Assembly: GCA_002270565.1 (NCBI GenBank)
Contig: NQMI01000025.1
Location: 62,001 to 126,000 of the forward strand
Source of the DNA: Stenocarpella maydis
Taxonomy: Eukaryota > Ascomycota > Sordariomycetes > Diaporthales > Diaporthaceae
Length of the DNA: 64,000 bases
Reading direction: 5' to 3'
Positions 10,637 to 20,543 of this stretch are shown here, piece after piece. The notes under the pieces were generated by a model. It saw nothing but the letters and a program-made list of their open reading frames with translations, did no database searches and had not been told where the DNA came from. Positions within the stretch are counted from its first letter, which is position 1. Each line of letters starts with the position of its first letter. Both the position numbers and the translations under genes were made by a program.

Positions 10637-10807
10637 CGGACGGAGCCCATTAAAATTTAGTGGGGCACAACTCATCGAGGTACCTGTGTACATCGCGTGA
10701 AAGCGGTTGGATGCCCCACGATCCCTGTTGTACTGCCGCCAAAGCCCCTACGTGATTCTGAGCCACGCGCCGTGGAGAAGACGCCCTGCCTGCTGAGCAA
10801 CGTCAAT

Positions 10808-10817
10808 TACCTAGGTA
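10808..10817. repeat. Perfect 10-bp palindrome TACCTAGGTA (copy 2 of 4)
   Basis: Intergenic, about 490 bp upstream of the PCNA ATG; identical to the copies at 5067, 36546 and 50773. Confidence 0.7.
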
Positions 10818-11411
10818 GTAAATGAAATCTGGGAAAGGCCAGTGAAGTTGCGTATCTTGCTCATACAGAGCAAGTTATATGGTGGCACCCAAATTACCCC
10901 AGATCGGCCTGCATTCATTCACCTGCGAACAACAGGATGGGAATCCAAGTAAAGATGCTCGTCATACTGTCCTGTAGAGCTCTCAATAAATTTGTTGGTT
11001 TATTCTCGCCTTGTATCTTTTGGTCAACATATTCCTACTGCACAGTGACCAAACATTATCGACTATTCTCCGTGCCCGCGTCGGGGCCCATGGTTCCAAA
11101 ATACAATACATCCTCAACGCCTCTGTGACCCTTGAGTTCCGTCACCCCTCAAGATCTATATAATTTTTGTTACAGGTCGCTTGGTTATCGCCTCTGTATG
11201 CAGGTTTCAGACGCAAGGAAACTGATGGTAAAAAATGCCAAGAAAAGGTATCCTCGAAGGACTGTAAGCCGCCGCCATCACCACCGCTGGATGAAACGCC
11301 GATAGCCATGATTGCAAAAGCAAGCAAGCATGATGTAAACCCCCCCCCAAAAAAGGCAAGACGTTAATCATAAAAGGGGCAGCACGGGATGCGGCCCAGA
11401 GGGGGTCTCGC

Positions 11412-13458
11412 TCACAGCGAGACAATGCGGCTTGGGTTCGGTGGCATCGTTTGTCTCCTGTTCTTGTTCGGGCGCAGGTTGATGACCATTTCGAGCTCTT
11501 TGAGCATGCCGCGGTTCGCATCGAACTTGTCTTTCGTCTCTGCTCTCCTCTCGCGCTCCTCTCTCATCCTCGCTATCCTCTCCTCCCTTGTCAGCATGCT
11601 CCTGGGCCTTGGTGGCGGACCCGCGACGGCCTCGAATATCTCTTCGTTTTCTTCGGAATTGCTGCCCGCCTGAGGACTGTCTAGGGATTCCCCCGTAAGT
11701 GCCTTCAGCGCGTCTGATACGCTACCGCCACTTTCTTCGACGGTGGTGAGTCCTCCCAGTGAGATTGCCGGTGACAGCATTCCGCTAATAGATGAAATGC
11801 GCTTCTCGTTACGGTCGATACTCGAGGCCACAGCAGCCCTTCCGTCCTCCCATGCCTGTTGAAGCATCTTGAGGTCTTGTCCTATCGACTCGTATTGTGC
11901 CATCAGGCTGGGCCCCAACTCTGAAAGGTCCGAGGCCGTGTCCAGGGCCCGATCTGACTCCTCTCGCAATAAGGTCATCTTTGCCTGTAGTCCACGGATT
12001 CCCGTTGTGAGGGAGTTCAGCTTGGCAAGCTGTGACCGCCACCTCTCGCGTCCTGGAGATAGGGGGCCTTTGTCTGCGAGCGACACAGGCGGTTTGAATG
12101 ACTGTTCCTCGCCCAGAATGTCCCCAACCCGCTTGTAAGACACAGTCGTTGCCTCGTTGAGTGTCCGCAGGGTCTCCTCGACGGTGGTCCATCGCAGGAA
12201 ATCCGAGTCGTCGCCTTGTGCTTCCATCGCGAGGAGTGCACACAGGAACATCTTCCGCAGAACGTGAAACCGCGACGCCACGATTTTCAAGGTCCGTAGT
12301 GACTCCATATCCTCGAATTCGCCCTCTGAATAGCCCTGCAATGCATCCGACATGTCCAGGTCGCTGATGTCGTAGATATCATAATACCGTTCCAAATCCA
12401 GCGGCTCAGAAAACCCCTTGATGGCCGAGGACGCTTGTTCGTACTTGGAGATGATGGTCCCCAAGCTCTTCCTCAGGGCTTTCCTGAGCCTGACGCATCT
12501 CCGGGTCTGGCTCTGGTCCTCGATTCGGCTAATGGGTGGCAGTGGTGCGCTGAGGCGATATCCGCGCGAAACAAGCTCCACCTCCTGGACGAGGGCGACT
12601 GCAGCGCTTAATGCGCTGTCGAAGTCCTGTGCTCTTGACACAAAGGTTGAGATTTCGGTCAGCACCTGCCCCCTGACGTATTTGAGCCATTGTTGGCGTA
12701 TGTATGCCTGGGACGCGATGCCGGCGATGCCCCAGACCACCACGAAGACCACCACCCTCTTCTTCGTCAGGTGCGAGTATCCTCCCCCGTACAGCCAGCT
12801 GATGAACCACGCAAGTCCGAGCGCCCCAATAGTCGTGAGGAGTAAACCAGTCTGCGTCGGTATGTTCGGGTCCTGGTCGCTCACGGCGATCTTGGAGCTC
12901 TGCGCCTGGCCATGCTGGCCCAATATCGAGTGGCCGCTTAATAACTGGGACGCGACGATTGTGTAGCGGAATTGTTCCAGGAACTTGGAGTTGTCTGCGC
13001 GGTCGAGCTTGGTAGCGACTGCGGTCTGCATACCTCGTGGATCAGCCAAGGATGACAGCGCCGGCACGGGGACTCTCTTACCGCTCCATCCTGCAGAGAG
13101 CTCAGGCGCTTCTTGGGGGAGGGAAGCTTGATGTTGAGCGCATCGGGGATCTTGCTGCGGAAGCGCGCCTTGACCAGAGGCCTCCCGGTGGGCGCGAACG
13201 AAGGACTCGACGGGCTCGGTGGTGGTGTGTCTATTATGACGTCTGGTTCCTGTTGCGCCCAGTCTCGCTGCTGTTCCTCGCCCTCATCTATCGTCGTGAG
13301 AAATCCGGTCAGCGTAAGGGGCCGCATGTTGAAGTTGTACATGCGATAGGAGAAGAACAGCACAATGGGTGGAAGGAGAAGGACTGTGAAGCACGGGTCG
13401 TGGACTGACCCTTGAGGTACTCGGCGAGAGGAGTCTCGTCGTAAATTACCGTCTCCAT
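11412..13458 (-). CDS. Vezatin/Inp2-like membrane protein (myosin-binding, peroxisome inheritance family)
   Basis: Exons 13410-13458, 13082-13287 and 11412-13025 give 622 residues. Two hydrophobic segments lie close together at about residues 144-166 (GLLLTTIGALGLAWFISWLY) and 175-194 (VVVFVVVWGIAGIASQAYI), separated by a short basic turn, followed by a long helical cytosolic region. Fungal proteins of this pattern belong to the vezatin-type myosin-binding family that includes yeast Inp2, the peroxisomal receptor for the class V myosin. The C-terminal tail is highly charged with a coiled-coil segment (REERIARMREERERRAETK). An internal AG at the third exon (…TATGCAG/ACC) is the only acceptor that keeps phase. 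Function in organelle transport is inferred from family resemblance; the match is by architecture rather than by catalytic motif. Confidence 0.7.
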
Positions 13459-14595
13459 GAAAGAGATCTAAACCGAGGGTGACAGGCGGCGGCACTTGTT
13501 GCACCAGCCATGCGGTTACATGTGCACAAAAAGGTTAATGTCCCCAAGGTCGGAGTTCACACGGACGCCTGAGGCCAGCTGAAAGGGGGGTCGGGTCGGC
13601 AGGTAGGTCGGTTGGTCGGTATTCTGGGGCCCAGACCAACAAAGGATTGCCTCGAAACGACACGAAACGAAACAGAGCGGAAGGCCAGGCAAGCAAGCAA
13701 TTGCGAACAGCCCTGGGCGAGGTCGAGGGCGGTGGGGAATTGGGGGAGACTAGGAGCGTAGGGATTGGTCGGGTGGAAGATCGGTGAACAAGACCGGAGG
13801 AGCATGTATCGAAAGAAGTGTGAGCGGCTTTGGAGATCTGGATCTGCGCGGTACCGATTCCAAGGTTTCGTCTGCAAATGAGTGCAATTGCCAATCACTA
13901 TCTATCTCATCAGCGGTGGGAAAGAGGGAAGGACCGGACCAGAGGCATGTGCAATCAAATGGGAAGAAGGCCGCACTTTGACGAGGCTCGTATGTGCCAC
14001 CGCTCCCTCTCTCGCTTGGGCGGCGCCAGGGGTGGTCATCAAAGTAAAATGAGTCGTCGACCGAGCAAGCCCAGGGTCCAATGGTCCCCTCAGGCACATT
14101 CGGATTGCAGGCGGACTCCTGGCGGTAGCCCTCGGGGCCATTCCCATGGGCCCCAGTCCCCTCATCTCGGTCTGCGGATAGTAAGCCGGGGCCGCAGCTC
14201 GGCGCCGTCAGGTGCCATTTTTGGGGCGAGAACCAGCCTGTCAGCCTGTGCCAGGCCCTACGATTTCCACTTTGTTCTGCTGGGTCCAGGGCACTTGGGA
14301 CGGGAGAGCTGCAGGGATTCCCGCCGAGGGCCAAAACTGTAGCGGCGGGCCATCCGGGAGTGGCACTCTAGTGTGGCCTGGTAGCCTGCCTGCCCGCCTG
14401 CCTGCGAAGGCGGCTGGGAGGGAAAGAAGCTCCAGTGCTTCCAGATCGACGACAAGCCGTCCCAGCCGAGCTCTGACCCAGCACTGCCCCCAGCCCCAGT
14501 TTGGCGAGCAACCTCCGACGACCGCAAAGAGGAGACATGCACCGAGCTTCACCACAGCAGTCTTGATATACCCCCTCCCCGGAACGCCGCCCAAG
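13459..14595. other. Divergent promoter region (vezatin-like / EMC6)
   Basis: 1.1 kb shared upstream DNA for two divergent genes. Several overlapping open frames on both strands have no coherent composition. GGTCGG/GGTNGGT-type short repeats occur near 13590-13620. No gene is supported. Confidence 0.5.
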
Positions 14596-15041
14596 ATGCC
14601 GTCGGAGAAGGAGCTGCAGATCTCCCCGATTGTGCAGGAGTCTGTCGTGCATAATACCAAGGTCAGTTGAGCCCGTGATGCAAGCTCAGCCACGCCCCCC
14701 ATCGCCAGTCAGTCGTGCCGCAAGCTAACCAAGGCGAGCCCACACCACAGGCCCTCGCCAACCTCCAGTCCCTGACAGCCTCCCTCTTCGGCGTCGCGGC
14801 CGGCATCCTCGGCCTCGAGTCTTATGCCGGCTTCCTCTTCTACATCGGCTTCACCCTGCTCACAGCCCTCCTCTTCTACGCTATCCGTGTCGCCCCGGCC
14901 TCCCTGTCCGCAGGGAAGCCCGTCTTCGACACGAGTCGTTATTTCCGCGGCCAGCTGGAGCTATGGACTAGTGGGCTCTCGGGGGGGCTGGCAGGGTTCG
15001 TCCTGACGTGGACTCTGTTCTACGGCTTGGTGAGGGCTTGA
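14596..15041 (+). CDS. emc6: ER membrane protein complex subunit 6
   Basis: Exons 14596-14661 and 14751-15041 give 118 residues. The sequence begins MPSEKELQISPIVQESVVHN, a soluble N-terminus, then ALANLQSLTASLFGVAAGILGL and two further hydrophobic segments (YAGFLFYIGFTLLTALLFYA and LSGGLAGFVLTWTLFYGLV). The IxQESxxHN and NxxSLxxSLFGVAAGILGL patterns and the size are typical of EMC6. The EMC inserts tail-anchored and multipass proteins into the ER membrane; EMC6 forms part of its membrane core. The single intron (89 bp) falls between residues 22 and 23. Confidence 0.92.
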
Positions 15042-15533
15042 GAAGGTCGTTCAGAGAGGTGGTGTATGGAGATGAGGATGATACCAGCGCACACCGGGAT
15101 GGATCGGGCTGTGTCCTCGTACAGGCGCCTGCTCAGCTGGTAAACATGGAGGATGTCGCACTGCCTCGCATCTCAAGGCTGCGGATTGTGGGTGGTCGGT
15201 CCCCTTGGAGTTTGGAGGGCTGCATGCTTGCTTCGTTCGGTCACAGAGACGTCCTCAATGTCCATGCCACGAGAAAATGCCCATGGCGGAGTCGAGGCGG
15301 TATCCGGGACCTTAACCCAGGGATGCAGGCCAACGATTTCGGATGAAGTGTGAATCGCAACTGAGAGATTTGGTGCCCTTGGATTCGGAAGCTACCAGGC
15401 ATATTGAACTGATGACAGCCCCGACACGAGCAGCTTTGAGTGCTGCACAAAATGTCAAGGAAAAGAAAGACATTAATTGCGCTCTATAAAAGACTGACCA
15501 TGTAACAAACCAAACAATTCTGTTGCCTATAGG
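15042..15533. other. Convergent 3' intergenic region (EMC6 / GTPase)
   Basis: 3' flanks of two convergent genes; nothing recognisable inside. Confidence 0.6.
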
Positions 15534-18143
15534 TTACTCTGCGATCTCTATTACCCTGCCCACAAAACCCTCAAGCCCGGACTTGTCCCTGCTGCCTCCC
15601 TCCAGGATCACAACCTGGGAGCCCATCTCGACCCACTCTCGCTGCGAGAGCAGCTCGAGCTGTACCTCATAAACCAGCCTGCCATTATCCTGTTGCCTAT
15701 CCGGCTCTTTCTCGTCACTAATCACGAACACGTCCTCGTCATGTTCAGGCATGTCAGGATACGTCCACGTTGGAGAGACACGGAGAATCCTGGCCGAAGC
15801 ACGAACACTGGCAATGTAGACTTTGACGGTGCTGCCTACTATCAGTTCGTCCGTTGAGGCATCCTCAAAGACTGCAGTAACACCGCTCGCTGCCTGGAGC
15901 GACACGCCCGTGTCCACCATGTGCTTACTAGGCATCGCTAGCACCATCCCTTTCCTGATCTTTGGCGGCGGCCGCGGTAGACGCTCAAAAATGCTGCCGG
16001 AAAGATCCTCCTTCGGCATGTCGAAGACAATACCAATGGTGCCGGCCTGGCCGGGTTCCAGTACGCGCACTGGGAGACGCAAGTTGCGTATGGTGGCGAT
16101 GTGCGCATCGAACCATTCCCCCTTGATAGCAGATGCTGGGACGGCGTTCCGCATCGCGAGCCGGCTGAGCTCCGAAGACGAGTGATGTGAGACGGATAGC
16201 CCTTCCCCACCTGGGGACGCCCGGTCTTCGGGAGTCATTGCATTCAAGTCATCATCTGGCGGAAACGGTCCCACCAGTACTCGGTCGCCGACAGCCAGAT
16301 GGCCGAAGCGGAGGTAGCCCGCAACAACCGTTCCGTGCTCGGCTTCTTCGTCGTCCTTGACTGCGTTCCCATACAGAGCAGAAAGGCTGAACTTGTCCTC
16401 GATGTGAAAGACAGAATCTGGCTGTTCAGGGTTCAGAGCCAGACCGATATAATCGTGAGCCGTGGGAGTGGGTGGGATTGGCAGATTTTGAAGCAGTGCG
16501 TGAAGGAGACCGACCCCTTCGCCTTTCACGGCGCTTGTCGACACGATCGGGACGAAGTCGAGCAGGCTGCCACTCCTTTTCATATCGGATATCAGAGGCT
16601 GTATGTCATCCTCGTCCACTGCAGGAACCCTCGTGGGATCGGACTGTATTCTTTGTTTGATAAGCAGCTTCGGCACCCGCCCAGCGCTCTTGATAGCAGT
16701 CAGGACTTTCGTCAGAGTGGCACGAAGGCTTATGGTGGTAGCAACATCGAGTTTGGTGATGACGATGACAAGAGGCATGCGGAGTTTGAGACACAAGTCG
16801 AGGTACGCCTTGGTCTGATTGACTTCGCCCATGGGAGAGTCGAGCTCATCCTGCGAAGGTGTTGGCGCAGGCCTGCCTTTTGCGTCACCATCAGTGGCAG
16901 CCAAGCACAAGATTGTCCAGTGAGGTGCCCAACCAACGAGCCCCCGCAAGATTGTACGTCGGAATCGAACATGGCCGGCAGAATCAGATACGAAGACTAG
17001 CCTGCCGTCTCTCGACAAGTCATGTATGCCTTCCCAGGAGTCAATGTTGCGGTCCGAGAAACTATAGATGAGATTTTCATCATGACCGTTGTTCTTGTAC
17101 CCAATCAACATTTGAGACACCGAGGTTGTCATTCCGGACGTCAGCTCATGGCGATGCCGCAATAAGAAGGTCCGACTTCGTCCAGAGCCGTTGTCGAAAA
17201 TTCCCGTGCAAAGCGTACCTAGGAGTGTCGACTTGCCCCCGTCAGTAGGACCCGTAAGAGTGACTCGAAGCTGCTCGGTCATCGAGCTGGCTTCCACATC
17301 GGCTGCTTGTCCTGGTGAGATGGATGTGGTTCGGTCCAATGTGTCTGGTGCCTGCTCCTCGAGGCCAGGAGACGGTTTCACGAATGCCTCAACCACATAT
17401 AGCTTCTCTTGACGAGTGACAGGCTGCATAGCGGTATCGTCTTTCTGGTTCGATGTAAGCTTCTCGGTCCATTCGCACTGTCCAACACACTGCCGCCGGG
17501 TCACCTCCACGACACACCCAAGGCTCGCTGCCATTACTCGAAGGGTCAAGAGGCTCTCCTCCATTTCGTCATCGGGAAGTCCGACCAGCGTGCCATCATC
17601 GGAAACCCCTATCTCGTACAGAGCACCCTTGGACTCCTCCAGCCCTTGCCACAGATTCCCGAGCCGTACCGCTGTAGCTAGATCAACACTATCGTCAGGG
17701 AGTTTGGGGATCAGCGATTCGGTCGTCCCAAGTGGGTTGTATCTCGTCGATTGCTGAAGCCTCCAGAGCAGCTGGGTTGTGAGATGATACAAACGCAATT
17801 TGCGCGATTCGCTGGTAGTGTTGTTTGGCTCAGGAGCTTTCCGCCGTGAACCATCACTCGGGGTCGAACTGATGGCCAGACGACCCACACCAGGGAGGCT
17901 GCCATTGGATGGGTCCGTATTAGAGTGAGTGTCGGGCCGTCCAGGTCGCTGGGACCCGGAGGCTGTAGCCGAGGTGGTCTCATAAGCTCGCCGGGGCCGT
18001 AGCAGCAAATGCAGTTTGTACTCGATCGCTCCCTCCTGTGGCTCGGCCTCCAGCTTCTCGATCATCTTGTCCGGGCTCTCGGCCGGACGTAGCCACGGGG
18101 AAGAGACCCTCGTGGGCTCGGTTTCGAACGTAAAAACCGACAT
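15534..18143 (-). CDS. GTPBP1/2-type translational GTPase, intronless
   Basis: A single 869-codon frame from ATG at 18143. Residues 1-290 form a family-specific N-terminal region with low-complexity stretches. The GTPase domain follows: G1 GPTDGGKSTLLG at about 298-309, a G2-region threonine in ELTSGMTTSVS, G3 DSAGH at 387-391 and G4 ITKLD at 462-466. Two beta-barrel segments follow, including VVAGYLRFGHLAVGDRVLVG and GMVLAMP, as in EF-Tu-like factors. The layout fits GTPBP1/GTPBP2 (AGP-1), which act in ribosome rescue and mRNA turnover in animals; fungal roles are poorly known. The G1 motif reads T-D-G-G where most relatives have V-D-A-G, and G3 has Ser where relatives usually have Thr, Cys or Leu (D-x-A-G-H). 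The divergence is moderate and the fold looks intact. Confidence 0.88.
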   Translation of the reverse strand: MSVFTFETEPTRVSSPWLRPAESPDKMIEKLEAEPQEGAIEYKLHLLLRPRRAYETTSATASGSQRPGRPDTHSNTDPSNGSLPGVGRLAISSTPSDGSRRKAPEPNNTTSESRKLRLYHLTTQLLWRLQQSTRYNPLGTTESLIPKLPDDSVDLATAVRLGNLWQGLEESKGALYEIGVSDDGTLVGLPDDEMEESLLTLRVMAASLGCVVEVTRRQCVGQCEWTEKLTSNQKDDTAMQPVTRQEKLYVVEAFVKPSPGLEEQAPDTLDRTTSISPGQAADVEASSMTEQLRVTLTGPTDGGKSTLLGTLCTGIFDNGSGRSRTFLLRHRHELTSGMTTSVSQMLIGYKNNGHDENLIYSFSDRNIDSWEGIHDLSRDGRLVFVSDSAGHVRFRRTILRGLVGWAPHWTILCLAATDGDAKGRPAPTPSQDELDSPMGEVNQTKAYLDLCLKLRMPLVIVITKLDVATTISLRATLTKVLTAIKSAGRVPKLLIKQRIQSDPTRVPAVDEDDIQPLISDMKRSGSLLDFVPIVSTSAVKGEGVGLLHALLQNLPIPPTPTAHDYIGLALNPEQPDSVFHIEDKFSLSALYGNAVKDDEEAEHGTVVAGYLRFGHLAVGDRVLVGPFPPDDDLNAMTPEDRASPGGEGLSVSHHSSSELSRLAMRNAVPASAIKGEWFDAHIATIRNLRLPVRVLEPGQAGTIGIVFDMPKEDLSGSIFERLPRPPPKIRKGMVLAMPSKHMVDTGVSLQAASGVTAVFEDASTDELIVGSTVKVYIASVRASARILRVSPTWTYPDMPEHDEDVFVISDEKEPDRQQDNGRLVYEVQLELLSQREWVEMGSQVVILEGGSRDKSGLEGFVGRVIEIAE

Positions 18144-19066
18144 TGTGGGAGGAGACAGGGCCTACTTGGCGATGAACACCAGACAGGTACGCAGGTTGAA
18201 AGACAATAAAGAACAGGCTGCTTTGCGGGTATGGCGGTGTGGTTTGCAGCAGCAACGGGTGGTCTTAGAACACGTATCTATCCCACAATCGCGCACCAAA
18301 CCCAAGCTGAGCTGAGCTGCTCTGTCAACCCCTTGTGCTTAGGGACTGAGAACCAGATTTACCAGGGAATACAGTCGTCTTGATGCTTGACTCCTCAGAT
18401 ACCGAGGTTGAGCCGGGGCCAATTGACGATGATGCAATGCTCTGGGCGTGTAAATGAGCCACAGGACTCAGTGGACGTTGGGTATCCGCGTGGTTCTTAG
18501 AGGTCTTATGCAAGGAGGATAGCTTTTTGGTAATTGAGGTAACATCTTGATATGAGTTTGGCTGCTTTCGCAGAGATGGTGAGGGTAGTTGGTCGACTCG
18601 TAGCTTGCTCTTTTCCGGGGTGGAAGCTACACTTGCGGTACAATCTTGAAAATCAAGACCGTCTGCAGCGTCGCGCAGTCTAGCACTGCATGTTGGCGAT
18701 TGGGAAATCAGTTGGACTTGAGGCGTACTTCAGTGTATATTGGATCGCTTGCAGGGTTGGGGCTCTGGTTGAGTGAGTGGTCTAGGCCGAGAGAAGTTAT
18801 CGAGTTGGGAACAAAGGGTGAGGGAAGTGAAATCGGGTGACTTGAAGTGGTGTCGGCACCTTCCTTTGACTGCATTTGCTGGGCAAGCAGCTTATATTGA
18901 CTACTGCTGCTGCGGCTATTGCTCACAAACTAACTGGCAGGGCAGGGCAAGAAACGGCTACGAAGAGTCACGCCGCTATACCTTTGCAAACGAGCAACGT
19001 GACGAACCAAAAATCAGACAGTCACATCTTGTCTACTTTGCGGTCCCAACTCCTGCATTGCCAACC
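18144..19066. other. Divergent intergenic region with a Ser/Thr-rich open frame lacking an ATG
   Basis: On the minus strand a frame open from about 18730 to the stop at 18325 (~135 codons, Ser/Lys/Thr-rich) has no ATG. A second Ser/Pro-rich frame precedes it (to 18708) with an ATG near 18876. They might be exons of one gene, but no canonical intron that keeps phase was found, so no gene is called. Confidence 0.4.
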
Positions 19067-19846
19067 ATGGCTACACCTGTCATCGCACCCCCCAAGGCGG
19101 TGGGCTCATCGCCGCTACCCACAATTGGGGACGACAAACCCGACAAGGGTGCGCGACTGGGGCCGGCTGCGAAGTCCAGCACCGCGCTAAAGGAGGCGAC
19201 GGCCGATCGGCAGGACACCAGCGACAGCGACGACCAGGACCTCGAAACCGAAAAGAAACTCGAAGTTCAGGCTGACAAGGCCGGCAGCGACGATGGCCCT
19301 CTTGAAAGCGAGAAGGAACTTGAGGTGCAGGCTGACACCAATGACAGATCACGCCCTCGCCCTCGCCCTCGCCCTCGCCCACTACCCATCCTAGTCCCAA
19401 GGCCACAGCCACCGCCTGCTCCTGGTGCTGCCCCCAATGGGACCAAGCGTGTGGTACCTACGAAGCCCAGGCCTGCAGCTTCTACCAAACATGGCGCCGA
19501 CAACACAGAGACCACGGGCAAAGATGCGGAGAAGCAGCAGAGAGGCGCCCATGATGCTGCAACCACTAAGCCAGCAGATGCCGGATCGGAAACGGCTGCC
19601 GCAGATGCAGTCGCGGACCACAAGTCATGCCTACCGTTCCGCCGCAATAAAAAGGGTCCCCGCAAGGAAGCCTGCAAGGGTGGGAAGCAGAAAGTGAAGG
19701 GTGCTCTTGGCAAGGCCTGTGAGAAGGTGAGACTGATACATAAACCCCAGGACATGCCTGACAGGGCAGCCCACTTCTTTGGTTTCTCGAATCCATCCAC
19801 GATCCCGCAAGACCGCTTTGATCATCACATCGAGGAAAGGGGCTAG
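19067..19846 (+). CDS. Hypothetical low-complexity protein with RP repeats
   Basis: Chosen start is the ATG at 19067 in a strong context (AACCATGG), giving 259 residues; the frame is open further upstream without a better start. Not recognised as any family. Visible parts: an acidic region with two related units (LETEKKLEVQAD and LESEKELEVQAD), an Arg-Pro dipeptide repeat (RPRPRPRPRPLP) encoded by a 6-bp DNA repeat, a Pro-rich tract, an Ala/Thr-rich middle and a basic, Lys-rich C-terminal region ending FGFSNPSTIPQDRFDHHIEERG. No signal peptide or membrane segment. Composition suggests a disordered, lineage-restricted protein; it could also be a chance frame, since it is intronless and compositionally biased. 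Confidence 0.5.
   Translation: MATPVIAPPKAVGSSPLPTIGDDKPDKGARLGPAAKSSTALKEATADRQDTSDSDDQDLETEKKLEVQADKAGSDDGPLESEKELEVQADTNDRSRPRPRPRPRPLPILVPRPQPPPAPGAAPNGTKRVVPTKPRPAASTKHGADNTETTGKDAEKQQRGAHDAATTKPADAGSETAAADAVADHKSCLPFRRNKKGPRKEACKGGKQKVKGALGKACEKVRLIHKPQDMPDRAAHFFGFSNPSTIPQDRFDHHIEERG
19352..19380. repeat. Hexanucleotide repeat CGCCCT, nearly 5 units
   Basis: In-frame expansion encoding the alternating Arg-Pro run of the orphan protein; length variation between strains would change the protein by two residues per unit. Confidence 0.85.
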
Positions 19847-20543
19847 AGGCCCGATCCTAAAGGCCAGCGCCTAAATGTCCCAGATGCCACCCTGCGTGTC
19901 ATGCCCGTCCGTCAGATCAGGTCCCCAATGGGGGCTGTGGTTGGACGTACTACGCCCTATCCCTAACTATGGAAAGCGCAGCTCGCATGTTGCGGAGGAC
20001 CCAGCCTTCCACGTATACGCAACGCCCCGGCATGTGGCAATCTTGTTACGAGGGGGCGGTCGGGATCCTGGATCTGCATGGACGGCATCTGACGGCCTGG
20101 CTGGCTGGTTCCCAAGCCCACTACAGAGCGATGAAGATGCCCAGCCAGTGCTAGTCATTGGTGCGAGGCCGCTACAGGCTAATTACAGTCTCCCTATACC
20201 TCGCACAAGGCCGTCCCACCCGCCGTGCCTGACAACTGTTTTAGCATTTTGAGAGGAGCATTAGAGCATTGAAACCCTCCCACTTCAGGCCTCTGTGATC
20301 CCCACCACCTATTCCTATTTATCCCTGTCAACCCGTTCGAAACACGCCTCGGTCTCAACACCCTTTCGTCCCCTTTTCCAGTCCCCATATCAGAATAAAG
20401 GACACTGTCGATAGTCGGTCGACGTGCTCTCTTCCCTCGCATCTCTTCTGTTTCAACTCTTCTGTTTCAACCTGTCATTTGCACCACAATCAGTGTTCGT
20501 TACAACAACAGGGCTTCTAAATTGACCACGGACACAGCTCAGG
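19847..20543. other. Sec9 upstream region with a 14-bp tandem duplication
   Basis: A perfect tandem duplication of CTCTTCTGTTTCAA occupies 20443-20470, about 75 bp before the Sec9 ATG, in a pyrimidine-rich leader. No other gene is seen. Confidence 0.6.

Larger units (their letters stand above)
10320..11411. other. PCNA upstream region and vezatin-like 3' region
   Basis: Contains ACGCGT at 10631-10636, the palindrome TACCTAGGTA at 10808-10817 and an AT-richer stretch around 10960-11170. No protein gene is supported. Confidence 0.6.
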
